Shown here in pieces: positions 55,665-62,867 of a stretch of 64,000 bases of DNA. Numbering within the stretch: position 1 is the stretch's first letter; each line of letters opens with the position of its first letter. The notes under the pieces were generated by a model that saw only the letters and a list, made by a program, of their open reading frames with translations, was not told where the DNA came from and ran no database searches. This DNA is from Palsa-513 sp050010595 (lineage in GTDB: Bacteria; Actinomycetota; Thermoleophilia; Solirubrobacterales; Solirubrobacteraceae). The translations under genes and the position numbers were made by a program. The DNA is taken from assembly GCA_050010595.1 (NCBI GenBank), contig JBEKKS010000005.1, forward strand, positions 248,001-312,000, given 5' to 3'.

Positions 55665-56510
55665 GTGCGCGAGCTGACTGACGCTGGGCCGTTCACCCTC
55701 GACGACGATCTCCTGATCACCGCAGATGCGGCTGCGGTGCTGCCGCGGCTGCCGGACGGGGCCTTCGAGCTGATCTACATCGACCCGCCGTTCAACACCG
55801 GCAGGATGCAGCGGGCGCGGCGGATCTCCGTCGTGCGCGACCCCGCCGGCGAGCGCTCCGGGTTCGGTGGACGGCGCTACAGCGCGCGGACGGTCAGTGC
55901 GCTCTCCTATCCCGATCTGCACGACGACTACGCGGCGTTCCTGCTGCCGAAGCTCGCGCGGGCGCGCGAGCTGCTCGCACCGGAGGGGACGCTCTACGTC
56001 CATCTCGACTATCGCGAGGCCCACTACGTGAAGGTCGCGCTCGACGAGATCTTCGGCCGCGACTGTTTCCTCAACGAGATCGTCTGGGCCTACGACTACG
56101 GTGGCAAGCCGCTGCGCCGCTGGCCGGCTAAGCACGACACGATCCTCGTCTACGTCCGCGATCCGCGCCGGTACCTTTTCGACGCCGAGGCAGTGGAGCG
56201 CGAGCCCTACATGGCACCCGGTCTCGTCGGCCCGGAGAAGGCCGCGCGCGGCAAGCGGCCAACCGACGTCTGGTGGCACACGATCGTCCCGACGAACGGC
56301 GCTGAACGCACCGGCTACCCGACGCAGAAGCCCGAAGGGGTGCTGCGTCGCATCGTCGCCGCCTCTTCACGTCCGGGCGGTTGGTGCCTCGACTTCTTCG
56401 CCGGCTCGGGCACGCTCGGCGCCGTCTGCGCGCGGCAGGGCCGCCGCTATGTGCTGATCGACTGCAATCCGCAGGCCACGGCACTCGCCCTCGCGCGCCT
56501 CACGCGGTAG
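55665..56510 (+). CDS. Orphan beta-class N4/N6 DNA methyltransferase
   Basis: A 281-aa enzyme. The catalytic motif IDPPFNTG (residues ~44-51) comes first, and the SAM-binding LDFFAGSGTLGAV comes near the C-terminus, the permuted order of beta-class methyltransferases. TGYPTQKPEGVLRRIV precedes it. The DPPF variant is typical of adenine-N6 or cytosine-N4 methylation. No restriction enzyme gene is adjacent, so it is an orphan, possibly regulatory or protective. GTG start at 55665. Its end overlaps the convergent hydroxylase gene by 11 bp. Confidence 0.9.
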   Translation: MRELTDAGPFTLDDDLLITADAAAVLPRLPDGAFELIYIDPPFNTGRMQRARRISVVRDPAGERSGFGGRRYSARTVSALSYPDLHDDYAAFLLPKLARARELLAPEGTLYVHLDYREAHYVKVALDEIFGRDCFLNEIVWAYDYGGKPLRRWPAKHDTILVYVRDPRRYLFDAEAVEREPYMAPGLVGPEKAARGKRPTDVWWHTIVPTNGAERTGYPTQKPEGVLRRIVAASSRPGGWCLDFFAGSGTLGAVCARQGRRYVLIDCNPQATALALARLTR

Positions 56511-57261
56511 CGCGACCGGCTTTCAGCGCCTCGAAGCGCTGCTCCCAGTCGAGGTGGCGGCGCTTTGCGTCGCCGATGAAGGGCGAGAAAGCGATCGCCC
56601 AGAGGACGAGCCAGTTGACGAGCCTCGCCGGCTGGCGCAGCGGCCGGACGAAGTCGACGAACAGCACGACGCGCGTCCGGTCCGTGTCGTTCCAGGCCTC
56701 GTGCTCGTAGGTGTCGTCGAAGATCATCGACTTTCCCTCGGCCCAGTGGCGCGTCTCGGTGTCGACGCGAATCCCGCACTGCTCGGCCGGCTCCGGGATC
56801 AGCAGACCGAGGTGGTAGCGCAAAACGCCCTTGTAAGGGCCCTTGTGGGCCGGAAGGTGCTTGCCCGGCGCAAGAATCGAGAAGAACGCGGTCTTCATTC
56901 CGGGGATCTGCTCGCAGAGCTTTGCGGTCTCTGGACAGCGCGCGACGTTCGCCTCCGACTTGAAGCCGTAGCCGTAGAGGAAGAACGTCTTCCAGCGGTC
57001 GTCGGTCGTCATCGTCGCCTGGTCGACGGAGATGTCCTGGAAGTTCGGCAGGTGCTCCTGGTCCTCGAGCACCGCGTCGAGCTCGGCGCGAATCTTCTGC
57101 CAGTTCGCCTCGAGCCCGGACGCCCAGATGAAGTCCGCTACATCGAAGAACGGCTTGTCGCCGACCAGCGAGGACGCGCCAAGCCAGCGTTCAAGTGGCT
57201 CCAGGGCCCGCTCGCCAAAAGCGACGGTCAGTCCAACAACGCGATCTCTCAGCCCAGGCAC
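56500..57261 (-). CDS. Aspartyl/asparaginyl beta-hydroxylase-like dioxygenase
   Basis: A 253-aa protein of the Asp/Asn beta-hydroxylase (Asp_Arg_Hydrox) family. HLPAHKGPYKGVLRYHLGL supplies the first iron His and an Arg, MIFDDTYEHEAWNDTDRTR the second His, followed by VVLFVDFVRPL. No acidic third ligand is evident, as is usual for this family. Two C-terminal hydrophobic residues stretches (LVNWLVLWAIAFSPF) may touch the membrane. Known relatives act on lipids or peptides; the substrate here is unknown. GTG start with TAGGAT 8 nt upstream. Confidence 0.88.
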   Translation of the reverse strand: MPGLRDRVVGLTVAFGERALEPLERWLGASSLVGDKPFFDVADFIWASGLEANWQKIRAELDAVLEDQEHLPNFQDISVDQATMTTDDRWKTFFLYGYGFKSEANVARCPETAKLCEQIPGMKTAFFSILAPGKHLPAHKGPYKGVLRYHLGLLIPEPAEQCGIRVDTETRHWAEGKSMIFDDTYEHEAWNDTDRTRVVLFVDFVRPLRQPARLVNWLVLWAIAFSPFIGDAKRRHLDWEQRFEALKAGRATA

Positions 57262-57269
57262 AGCTAGCG

Positions 57270-57275
57270 ATCCTA
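57270..57275 (-). promoter_or_regulatory. Possible leaderless -10 (TAGGAT) for the hydroxylase-like gene
   Basis: TAGGAT on the minus strand, within TATAGGAT, ends 8 nt before the GTG at 57261. Confidence 0.4.
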
Positions 57276-57323
57276 TACGCCGAACGTCTCCAGCTCGCGG
57301 CGATCTTGCCCGCGCGGGCCAGA

Positions 57324-58745
57324 TCAGCCGTGCACGTGCATCACTGTGACGCTTACCGTGGAGGTGACGCCGTTGGCGTTGTTCACGGTAGCGGTGATCG
57401 TGAGCGGTCCGAGCGGGAGGAAGCGGGCGCCCTGCCAGTCGATCGTGCCCCGCAGCACGCCGCCGGAGTAATGCGCGTCGACCCTGTTGAAGTTGAGGAT
57501 CGTCTTGGTGCCGTGCTTGAGCGCGATCTGGCCGACTGCGTCACCGGGAGCGTGCCCGTTGCGCGTCGCGCTGACCGTGATCTTCAGCGCGCCGCTGTAG
57601 CGCTCGCCGTTATACGGGTTGAGTACGTGCAGCCTCGGTCCGGCGAAGTTTCCGCACGGGCCGGGGAGCGTGTCGCCGTGGGTGGACTCGTCGACGAAGG
57701 CGTTGAATGCCGGCTTCGGGTCCAGGCCATAGCTGAGCAGCCCGTAGCGGTTGTAGAAATTGTTTGCCTGCGCGAGGTCGGACATGTTGAACCACATCGC
57801 GGCCGTCACATAGGAGTACTGCGGCTGGGCCAAGCAGTGGTAGGCCTGAAGCAGGAACTTCGCCTGCGTCTTCTCGCTGACGCCGCCAATGCGCTTGCCG
57901 GCGGAGGAACCGCTGCTACAGGCCGCCGTGGTCGTCGACCAGCCGAGCTCTGTCATGTAGATCGGCTTTGCACCGTCGCCGTTTGTGGTCATCACGTCGT
58001 GGACTGTCGTGAAGCCGAGGAACGACCAGCGGTTGATCTGCACCGTGCCGGGGTTGTAGGCAAACGCGTAGGGCGAGGTGAGCGAGCAGGCGTCGTCGGT
58101 GTGTACGCCGACCGCGTCGAAGGAGTGGCCCGCGCCCGCGGCATAGAGCTCCTGCAGGTAGGGGTAGTCGTTGGCCCCCAAACCGCCGAGGATTACCGTG
58201 GCGTTCGGGTTGGCCGCCTTGATCGCCGGGTAGGCGGCCTCGAGTAGGCCGGCGTACTGGGCGGGCGTACCGGTCCAGTTCGCCGTGCTGTCCTCCTCGT
58301 TCCAGATCTCGTAGGCCGCGACGCTCGAGCCGAACGCGTTGGCGACGTAGTTCGCAAATGCGCCGAAGCTCTGGTCGCTGGTGGGGGGCGAGCTGGGGGC
58401 GCTGCCGGCCCATGCCGGGGTGTGGGCCAGCACCACATCGACCTTTGTGCCGTGCGGTAGCGCCGCGAAGAATTGCTTGTACTGCGCGAGGGCCGCCTGG
58501 TCGTAGGAGCCCGCCGCCGGTTCGAGCTCGTTCCAGCCGAGGAACACGCGCACCCACGCCGGATGCAGCGTGGCGATCAGCGACTCGATGTGCGGAGTCT
58601 CGGTGAGCCCAGATATGTTGACGCCATCCTGCGCGGCACCTGCCGGCGTGCCGGCGAACGCAGCGAAGCTGGCGCACGCCATGACGAGCGCGGCTGCGAT
58701 TGCGCATTGGCGACTGCGAAGCGATGTGCGGGCTGTCCTCATCAT
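57324..58745 (-). CDS. Secreted glycoside hydrolase-like protein with C-terminal Ig-like domain
   Basis: A 473-aa protein with a signal peptide (CAIAAALVMACASFAAFA, cleavage likely after AGA near residue 38). A TIM barrel follows with WVRVFLGWNELEP, YEIWNEEDS (acid/base Glu) and IYMTELGWSTT (nucleophile Glu), as in clan GH-A families such as GH39/GH5. The last ~100 residues form a beta domain (YSGALKITVSATRNG ... VNNANGVTSTVSVTV). Similar in plan to the glycosidase at 47734-48843, but longer and with extra domain. Likely acts on the cell-surface glycan; substrate unknown. Confidence 0.85.
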   Translation of the reverse strand: MMRTARTSLRSRQCAIAAALVMACASFAAFAGTPAGAAQDGVNISGLTETPHIESLIATLHPAWVRVFLGWNELEPAAGSYDQAALAQYKQFFAALPHGTKVDVVLAHTPAWAGSAPSSPPTSDQSFGAFANYVANAFGSSVAAYEIWNEEDSTANWTGTPAQYAGLLEAAYPAIKAANPNATVILGGLGANDYPYLQELYAAGAGHSFDAVGVHTDDACSLTSPYAFAYNPGTVQINRWSFLGFTTVHDVMTTNGDGAKPIYMTELGWSTTTAACSSGSSAGKRIGGVSEKTQAKFLLQAYHCLAQPQYSYVTAAMWFNMSDLAQANNFYNRYGLLSYGLDPKPAFNAFVDESTHGDTLPGPCGNFAGPRLHVLNPYNGERYSGALKITVSATRNGHAPGDAVGQIALKHGTKTILNFNRVDAHYSGGVLRGTIDWQGARFLPLGPLTITATVNNANGVTSTVSVTVMHVHG

Positions 58746-58818
58746 GCGCTTGATCGTTTTCGGCCGGCGCGGCGCGAAACCTTAGGCCAGCGTGCAGTCG
58801 CTCGACCTTTGGGTCAAT

Positions 58819-59562
58819 TTACATAATCGCGGGGGCCGCCGCGCGCTTGGCGGCTTCGATCAGCTCCAGCACGCCGCCGGCGTCGCCGTCGCGAAGCAGC
58901 ACGATCGGGTCCGGCTCGCCACTGACGATCGCCTCGAAGAACTCGCGGCGCTCCTGGAACGTTGGCAGCGTCGCCTTCGCCCAGCCGCGCGCGTCATTGA
59001 GCATCACCGCCAGGCGCGCGTACTCCTCGCCGAAAAGCTCTGCGATCTCGCGTTTCATCCGCTTGGCGAGCGCGGGCGAGGCTCCCGCGGTGGAGATCGC
59101 GATCGCGAGCGGGCCACTGCGCACGATGGCGGGCAGGATGAAGTTGCACAGCGGCGGCACGTCGACGACGTTGACGAGCATCGAGCGCGCCTCGGCGTCT
59201 TCGTAGACGGCGATGTTCACTTCGCTGTCGTCGGTTGCGGCGATCGCGAGGAACATGCCGTGCAGATCGCCGTCCCGATAGCTTCGCTGCTGCCAGTCGA
59301 TCGAGCCCTCGCGCGCGAGCTCGGCAAGCGCTGCGTGGGCCTGCGGCGCGACGAGCGTCACGGCAGCGCCGCACGTCAGCAGGCCCTCGACTTTCTCCAG
59401 GCCGACATCGCCGCCGCCGACGACGAGGCAGCTCCGGCCGTTCACGCGCAGGCATGCCATGTAGAACGGCACCTCGAGCATGTCGCGGACGCAGGACTGG
59501 TCGCAGATCCCGCGCCGTAGCTGGCAGACGCACTCCTTGCCCGCGTAGACCTGGGCTGGCAC
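58819..59562 (-). CDS. Precorrin-2 dehydrogenase / siroheme synthase N-terminal type, with Cys-rich N-terminus
   Basis: About 247 aa. The NAD-binding domain (NGRSCLVVGGGDVGLEKVEG) and VNVVDVPPLCNFILPAIVRSG, then ISTAGASPALAKRMKREI, match CysG N-terminal/Met8 enzymes that oxidise precorrin-2 to sirohydrochlorin for siroheme or cobalamin. No SAM methyltransferase domain is fused. The usual start would be the ATG at 59481, but the frame extends through CVCQLRRGICDQSC, and TACCCT lies 6 nt before the GTG at 59562, so the Cys-rich leader is likely translated. Confidence 0.88.
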   Translation of the reverse strand: MPAQVYAGKECVCQLRRGICDQSCVRDMLEVPFYMACLRVNGRSCLVVGGGDVGLEKVEGLLTCGAAVTLVAPQAHAALAELAREGSIDWQQRSYRDGDLHGMFLAIAATDDSEVNIAVYEDAEARSMLVNVVDVPPLCNFILPAIVRSGPLAIAISTAGASPALAKRMKREIAELFGEEYARLAVMLNDARGWAKATLPTFQERREFFEAIVSGEPDPIVLLRDGDAGGVLELIEAAKRAAAPAIM

Positions 59563-59568
59563 CCCCAC

Positions 59569-59574
59569 AGGGTA
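59569..59574 (-). promoter_or_regulatory. Possible leaderless -10 (TACCCT) for precorrin-2 dehydrogenase
   Basis: TACCCT on the minus strand ends 6 nt before the GTG at 59562 and supports the longer, Cys-rich protein. Confidence 0.4.
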
Positions 59575-59582
59575 GCTAGGCC

Positions 59583-61121
59583 CTAGCCTCGACTGCGCAG
59601 CGCGCGGCCGGCGACGCGCGCGAGCGGTGCGGCGCCGTCGCGCAGCGCCCGCTCGCGGTCACCGGGTCGCGTGCCGTGCAGCGCCGCGAGCGCTCGCAGC
59701 CCGCGGAGCCCCACCTCGTCGTAGGGTTGCCGCCAAGGTGGCCGCGCCGCCAGCGGATCCCATGTGATCAGCTTCCCGGAGACGCAGGCGGCGAGCGCCG
59801 CGGCGCCGTCGCGCGGCAAAACCGGTCCCACCAGATGGTCGTTGCACCAGACGACGCCCGGGCGCAGCTCACGCGCGATGCGCGCAGCATGGCGGCGGTC
59901 GGCGCTCCAGACCGAGGCGCCGCGCGCGAGCTCAGCGCCCGCCTCCAGTGCGACGGCCGCAACAGGATCGCCGACGGCCGTGACGCCGAGCAAGGGGCCG
60001 GGCACGTAGTCGCGCAGCGCGGCGAGCTGATCGACGCTGCCGCTGAGCACGACCGGCGAATAGAACGCCCCGGCAAGGCCGGCGATCTCCTGCGGCCGGC
60101 CGCACAGCTGCCGAGCCCCCAGGGCGAGCGAGCTCGCGATCGCGTCGGTCATCCGCTTCTGCCGCCCGGCGCTGGCGAGCGGACCGATCTGGGTCGTGTG
60201 CTCGAGCGGGTCCCCGAGCGTCAGTGTGCCCGCCACGTGGACGAGTCGCTCCGTCAATGCCTCGTGGGCGGCGCGCTCCACGTAGATCCGTGCCACCTTG
60301 CCACGTAGCTGGCCGGCGCCGGCGCAGGCGGCCCACAGCGCGCCGGTTGCGGCGGCATCGAGGTTCGCGTCGGCAAGCACGACCATCGCCTCGCCCGCCG
60401 CGATGTCGAGCGTGGCGCTGACGCCGCGTCCCGCGCACTCTGCGGCAACGGCTCCGCCCGCAGGCCTGCCGCCGCTGAACAGCACGTGCGCGACGCCGCG
60501 GTCGCCGGCAAGCGCGGTGCCGAGTGCAGCGTGGCCGTGGATGACGCGGACGAGTCCCTCCGGCAAGCCGGCCCGCGCCAGTACGCGGCCGATCGCCTCC
60601 GCAGCCTGGCTCGCGCGCGGGGCGGGCTTGAGCACGACGCCGTTGCCGCCGAGCAGTGCTGCAGCCGCGTGAGTGATCGGCGTGGCGAACGGGGCGCTGC
60701 CCGCGCCGATCACTGCGATCACGCCGAGCGGCGCGTGTCCTGCGCTCGCGCGCTTGAGCGGGTGAATTGCCCGCGGCAGCGTGATCGCGCGCGCGCTCAG
60801 CAGCCGGCGCGCGTTCGTTGCGAGCCACTGCAGCGTGTCGATCGCGGCGAGCAACTCAAACGCCGCAACCTCGCCGCGGGGTCGCCCGGATTCGCGCACG
60901 AGCAGCTCGCAGTGCTCGTCGAAGTCGTCGATTATCCCCTGCGCCGCGCGGTCGAGATATCGCGCGCGGTCGGCGACGCGAAGCTGTGCCCACAGCGGTG
61001 TCACTGCGGCGACCTCGGCGACGACGGTGCCGACGGCGTCCGTGCCGGTCTCTGGGACTGTCCCGATCGGCTCGAGCGTCGCCGGGTTGTGCGACTCGAT
61101 GGCGCCCGGCGTGCTCATCAT
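59583..61121 (-). CDS. Aldehyde-dehydrogenase-like protein lacking the catalytic cysteine
   Basis: A 512-aa protein with the ALDH fold: ESHNPATLEPIGTVPETG, LGVIAVIGAGSAPFATPIT, GNGVVLKPAPRASQAAEA and GLPEGLVRVIHG are aligned with the NAD-binding core. The active-site region is degenerate: the LELGGK segment reads TLDIAAGEA (Glu to Asp) and the GQxC nucleophile segment reads AGAGQLRGKVARIYV, without cysteine. It is therefore unlikely to oxidise aldehydes by the standard mechanism. It overlaps the rarA stop by one base. It may be a structural or regulatory pseudoenzyme, or catalyse a different reaction. Confidence 0.85.
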   Translation of the reverse strand: MMSTPGAIESHNPATLEPIGTVPETGTDAVGTVVAEVAAVTPLWAQLRVADRARYLDRAAQGIIDDFDEHCELLVRESGRPRGEVAAFELLAAIDTLQWLATNARRLLSARAITLPRAIHPLKRASAGHAPLGVIAVIGAGSAPFATPITHAAAALLGGNGVVLKPAPRASQAAEAIGRVLARAGLPEGLVRVIHGHAALGTALAGDRGVAHVLFSGGRPAGGAVAAECAGRGVSATLDIAAGEAMVVLADANLDAAATGALWAACAGAGQLRGKVARIYVERAAHEALTERLVHVAGTLTLGDPLEHTTQIGPLASAGRQKRMTDAIASSLALGARQLCGRPQEIAGLAGAFYSPVVLSGSVDQLAALRDYVPGPLLGVTAVGDPVAAVALEAGAELARGASVWSADRRHAARIARELRPGVVWCNDHLVGPVLPRDGAAALAACVSGKLITWDPLAARPPWRQPYDEVGLRGLRALAALHGTRPGDRERALRDGAAPLARVAGRALRSRG

Positions 61122-62374
61122 CAGCGATTATCGCGGCCCCGTGCTGCACGAACCGCCCCCAGCGCTGCGGCGAGCTTCGCCTCCGCCTCATCGGGCGTGT
61201 AGAAGCGCGCCGTCTCGAGTCCCTCGGGCATCAGCTCCTGCGGGGACACGTGACCGGGCTGAGCGTGGGGATAGTCGTAGCCGCTACCGCCCGGCGCCAG
61301 CCAGCTCGGCGGGCGCAGCGCCCCGTGCGCGGCGATCTCGGTGCGTGCCGCCGCGAGCGCGCTGCCGGCGGCGTTCGACTTCGGCGCGAGCGCGAGATAG
61401 ATCGCCGCCTGGGCCAGGGCGAAAGTGCACTCGGGAAGACCCACGAGCTCGACCGTCTGGGCTGCGGCCACAGCAAGAGGAAGGGCGGCTGGATCGGCAT
61501 TGCCAACGTCCTCGGAGGCAAAGATGACCATCCGCCGGGCGATGAAGCGTGGATCCTCGCCGCCCTCGAGCATGCACGCCAGGTAGTAGAGGGAGGCGTC
61601 AACGTCGCTACCGCGCGTCGCCTTGATCCAGGCGGAGATCGACTCGTAGTGACGATCCCCGGCGGCGTCGTAGCGGACGACGGCGCGCTCGAGCGCCGCC
61701 GATGCGCTCGCCGCGTCGACCTGCGTAGCCGTAGTTGCAGCGAGCTCGAGCGCACTGAGCGCGACCCGTGCGTCGCCACCGCTGCGCCGCGCGATGAGGT
61801 CCGCTCCGTCGTCGGTGAGCGTCGTTCCCGGCAGCTCGCCGCGCGAGATCGCCCGGCGCAGCAGCTCCTCGATCTCGGGCGCGCTGAGTGGCTCCATCAC
61901 GTAGAGGCGCAATCGCGAGAGGAGCGCCGTCGAGACCTCGTGGCGAGGGTTCTCCGTGCTCGCGCCGATCAGGACGACGGTGCCCTCCTCGACGGCGCGC
62001 AGCAGCGCGTCCTGCTGCGGGCGGCTGAAGCGATGGATCTCGTCGAGGAAGAACACCGTCCCCGTGCCGCGGTGGCGCGCGCGCTCGATCACGGCTCGGA
62101 CCTCGGCGCGGCCCGCCTCGATCGCGCTGTGCTCCTCGAACGCAGCGCCGCTGGCCGCCGCGATGACCCGTGCGAGGGTCGTCTTGCCAGAGCCTGGCGG
62201 ACCGTAGAGGATCATCGAGTGTGGCTTGCCGCTTTCGATCGCGCGGCGCAGCGGCTGGCCGGGCGCGAGCAAAGCCTCCTGGCCGACGATCTCCTCGAGC
62301 GTGCGTGGGCGCATCCGCACGGCGAGCGGCTCCTGGCGCCCGCTGCCCTCCGACTCGTCGAACAGGCGGTCCAT
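61121..62374 (-). CDS. rarA: Replication-associated recombination protein A (RarA/MgsA)
   Basis: A 417-aa AAA+ ATPase acting at stalled replication forks. LAVRMRPRTLEEIVGQEALL, Walker A GPPGSGKTT, Walker B FFLDEIHRFSRPQQDALL and IGASTENP are followed by the tetramerisation domain with HYESISAWIKATRGSDVDAS and FIARRMVIFASEDVGNADP. The ATG at 62374 begins MDRLFDES, as in homologues. Confidence 0.95.
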   Translation of the reverse strand: MDRLFDESEGSGRQEPLAVRMRPRTLEEIVGQEALLAPGQPLRRAIESGKPHSMILYGPPGSGKTTLARVIAAASGAAFEEHSAIEAGRAEVRAVIERARHRGTGTVFFLDEIHRFSRPQQDALLRAVEEGTVVLIGASTENPRHEVSTALLSRLRLYVMEPLSAPEIEELLRRAISRGELPGTTLTDDGADLIARRSGGDARVALSALELAATTATQVDAASASAALERAVVRYDAAGDRHYESISAWIKATRGSDVDASLYYLACMLEGGEDPRFIARRMVIFASEDVGNADPAALPLAVAAAQTVELVGLPECTFALAQAAIYLALAPKSNAAGSALAAARTEIAAHGALRPPSWLAPGGSGYDYPHAQPGHVSPQELMPEGLETARFYTPDEAEAKLAAALGAVRAARGRDNR

Positions 62375-62384
62375 CGCCGTCTCG

Positions 62385-62867
62385 CTATCCGTGCGGGCAG
62401 CGCGCTTTCGTCTCGCCTGCCCCGAAGCAGTCGTAGCGGTACTTGGGGAAGTCGCCCAGTCGCGGTGGGAGCTTCCAGCCACCGATCACGTGCCGCAGGC
62501 CATCGACCGCGGCGCCGTCCATGATCAGGCAGATCTGCGTCCGCTCGCCCGGCGGCCCGGGTGTCGCGTCGGCGCACGCGACATCGATCGGCTGGCCGAA
62601 GACGAGCGGCCCGACCGAGACGTTGTAATAGTCGCGACCCGTGTGATGCCGCCACGTGTGCTGGTCGGCGACGAGCACGCCGGCGTCCTGGACCGACCAG
62701 AAGATGTCGTTGATCGCAACGATCGCGAGCACGAGCCCGATCAGCGCAAGCACCGCCGTCTCGACGCGCCACCGACGCTTACTGGGTACCTCAACGTCGC
62801 GAGCCTGCAGCCCGGGCGGCAAAGCAGTGAGCAGGCTGCCGCGCAGCGGCGGGCCGACGATCCTCAT
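62385..62867 (-). CDS. Small membrane protein of unknown function
   Basis: A 160-aa protein with one N-terminal helix (VETAVLALIGLVLAIVAINDIFW) and an extracytoplasmic domain containing TWRHHTGRDYYNVSVG, CADATPG, ERTQICLIMDGA, YRYDCFGAG and a C-terminal KARCPHG. Four cysteines could form disulfides. It is not a family I recognise. ATG at 62867 overlaps the stop of the GT87-like gene (ATGA), so it probably works with it. It ends 10 bp before rarA. Confidence 0.75.
   Translation of the reverse strand: MRIVGPPLRGSLLTALPPGLQARDVEVPSKRRWRVETAVLALIGLVLAIVAINDIFWSVQDAGVLVADQHTWRHHTGRDYYNVSVGPLVFGQPIDVACADATPGPPGERTQICLIMDGAAVDGLRHVIGGWKLPPRLGDFPKYRYDCFGAGETKARCPHG

Noticed and set aside
55536..56279. 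Longer minus-strand open frame continuing upstream of the 28-aa ORF.
   Set aside because: It is antisense to the DNA methyltransferase and has shadow-like composition; only the part behind the Shine-Dalgarno was kept.
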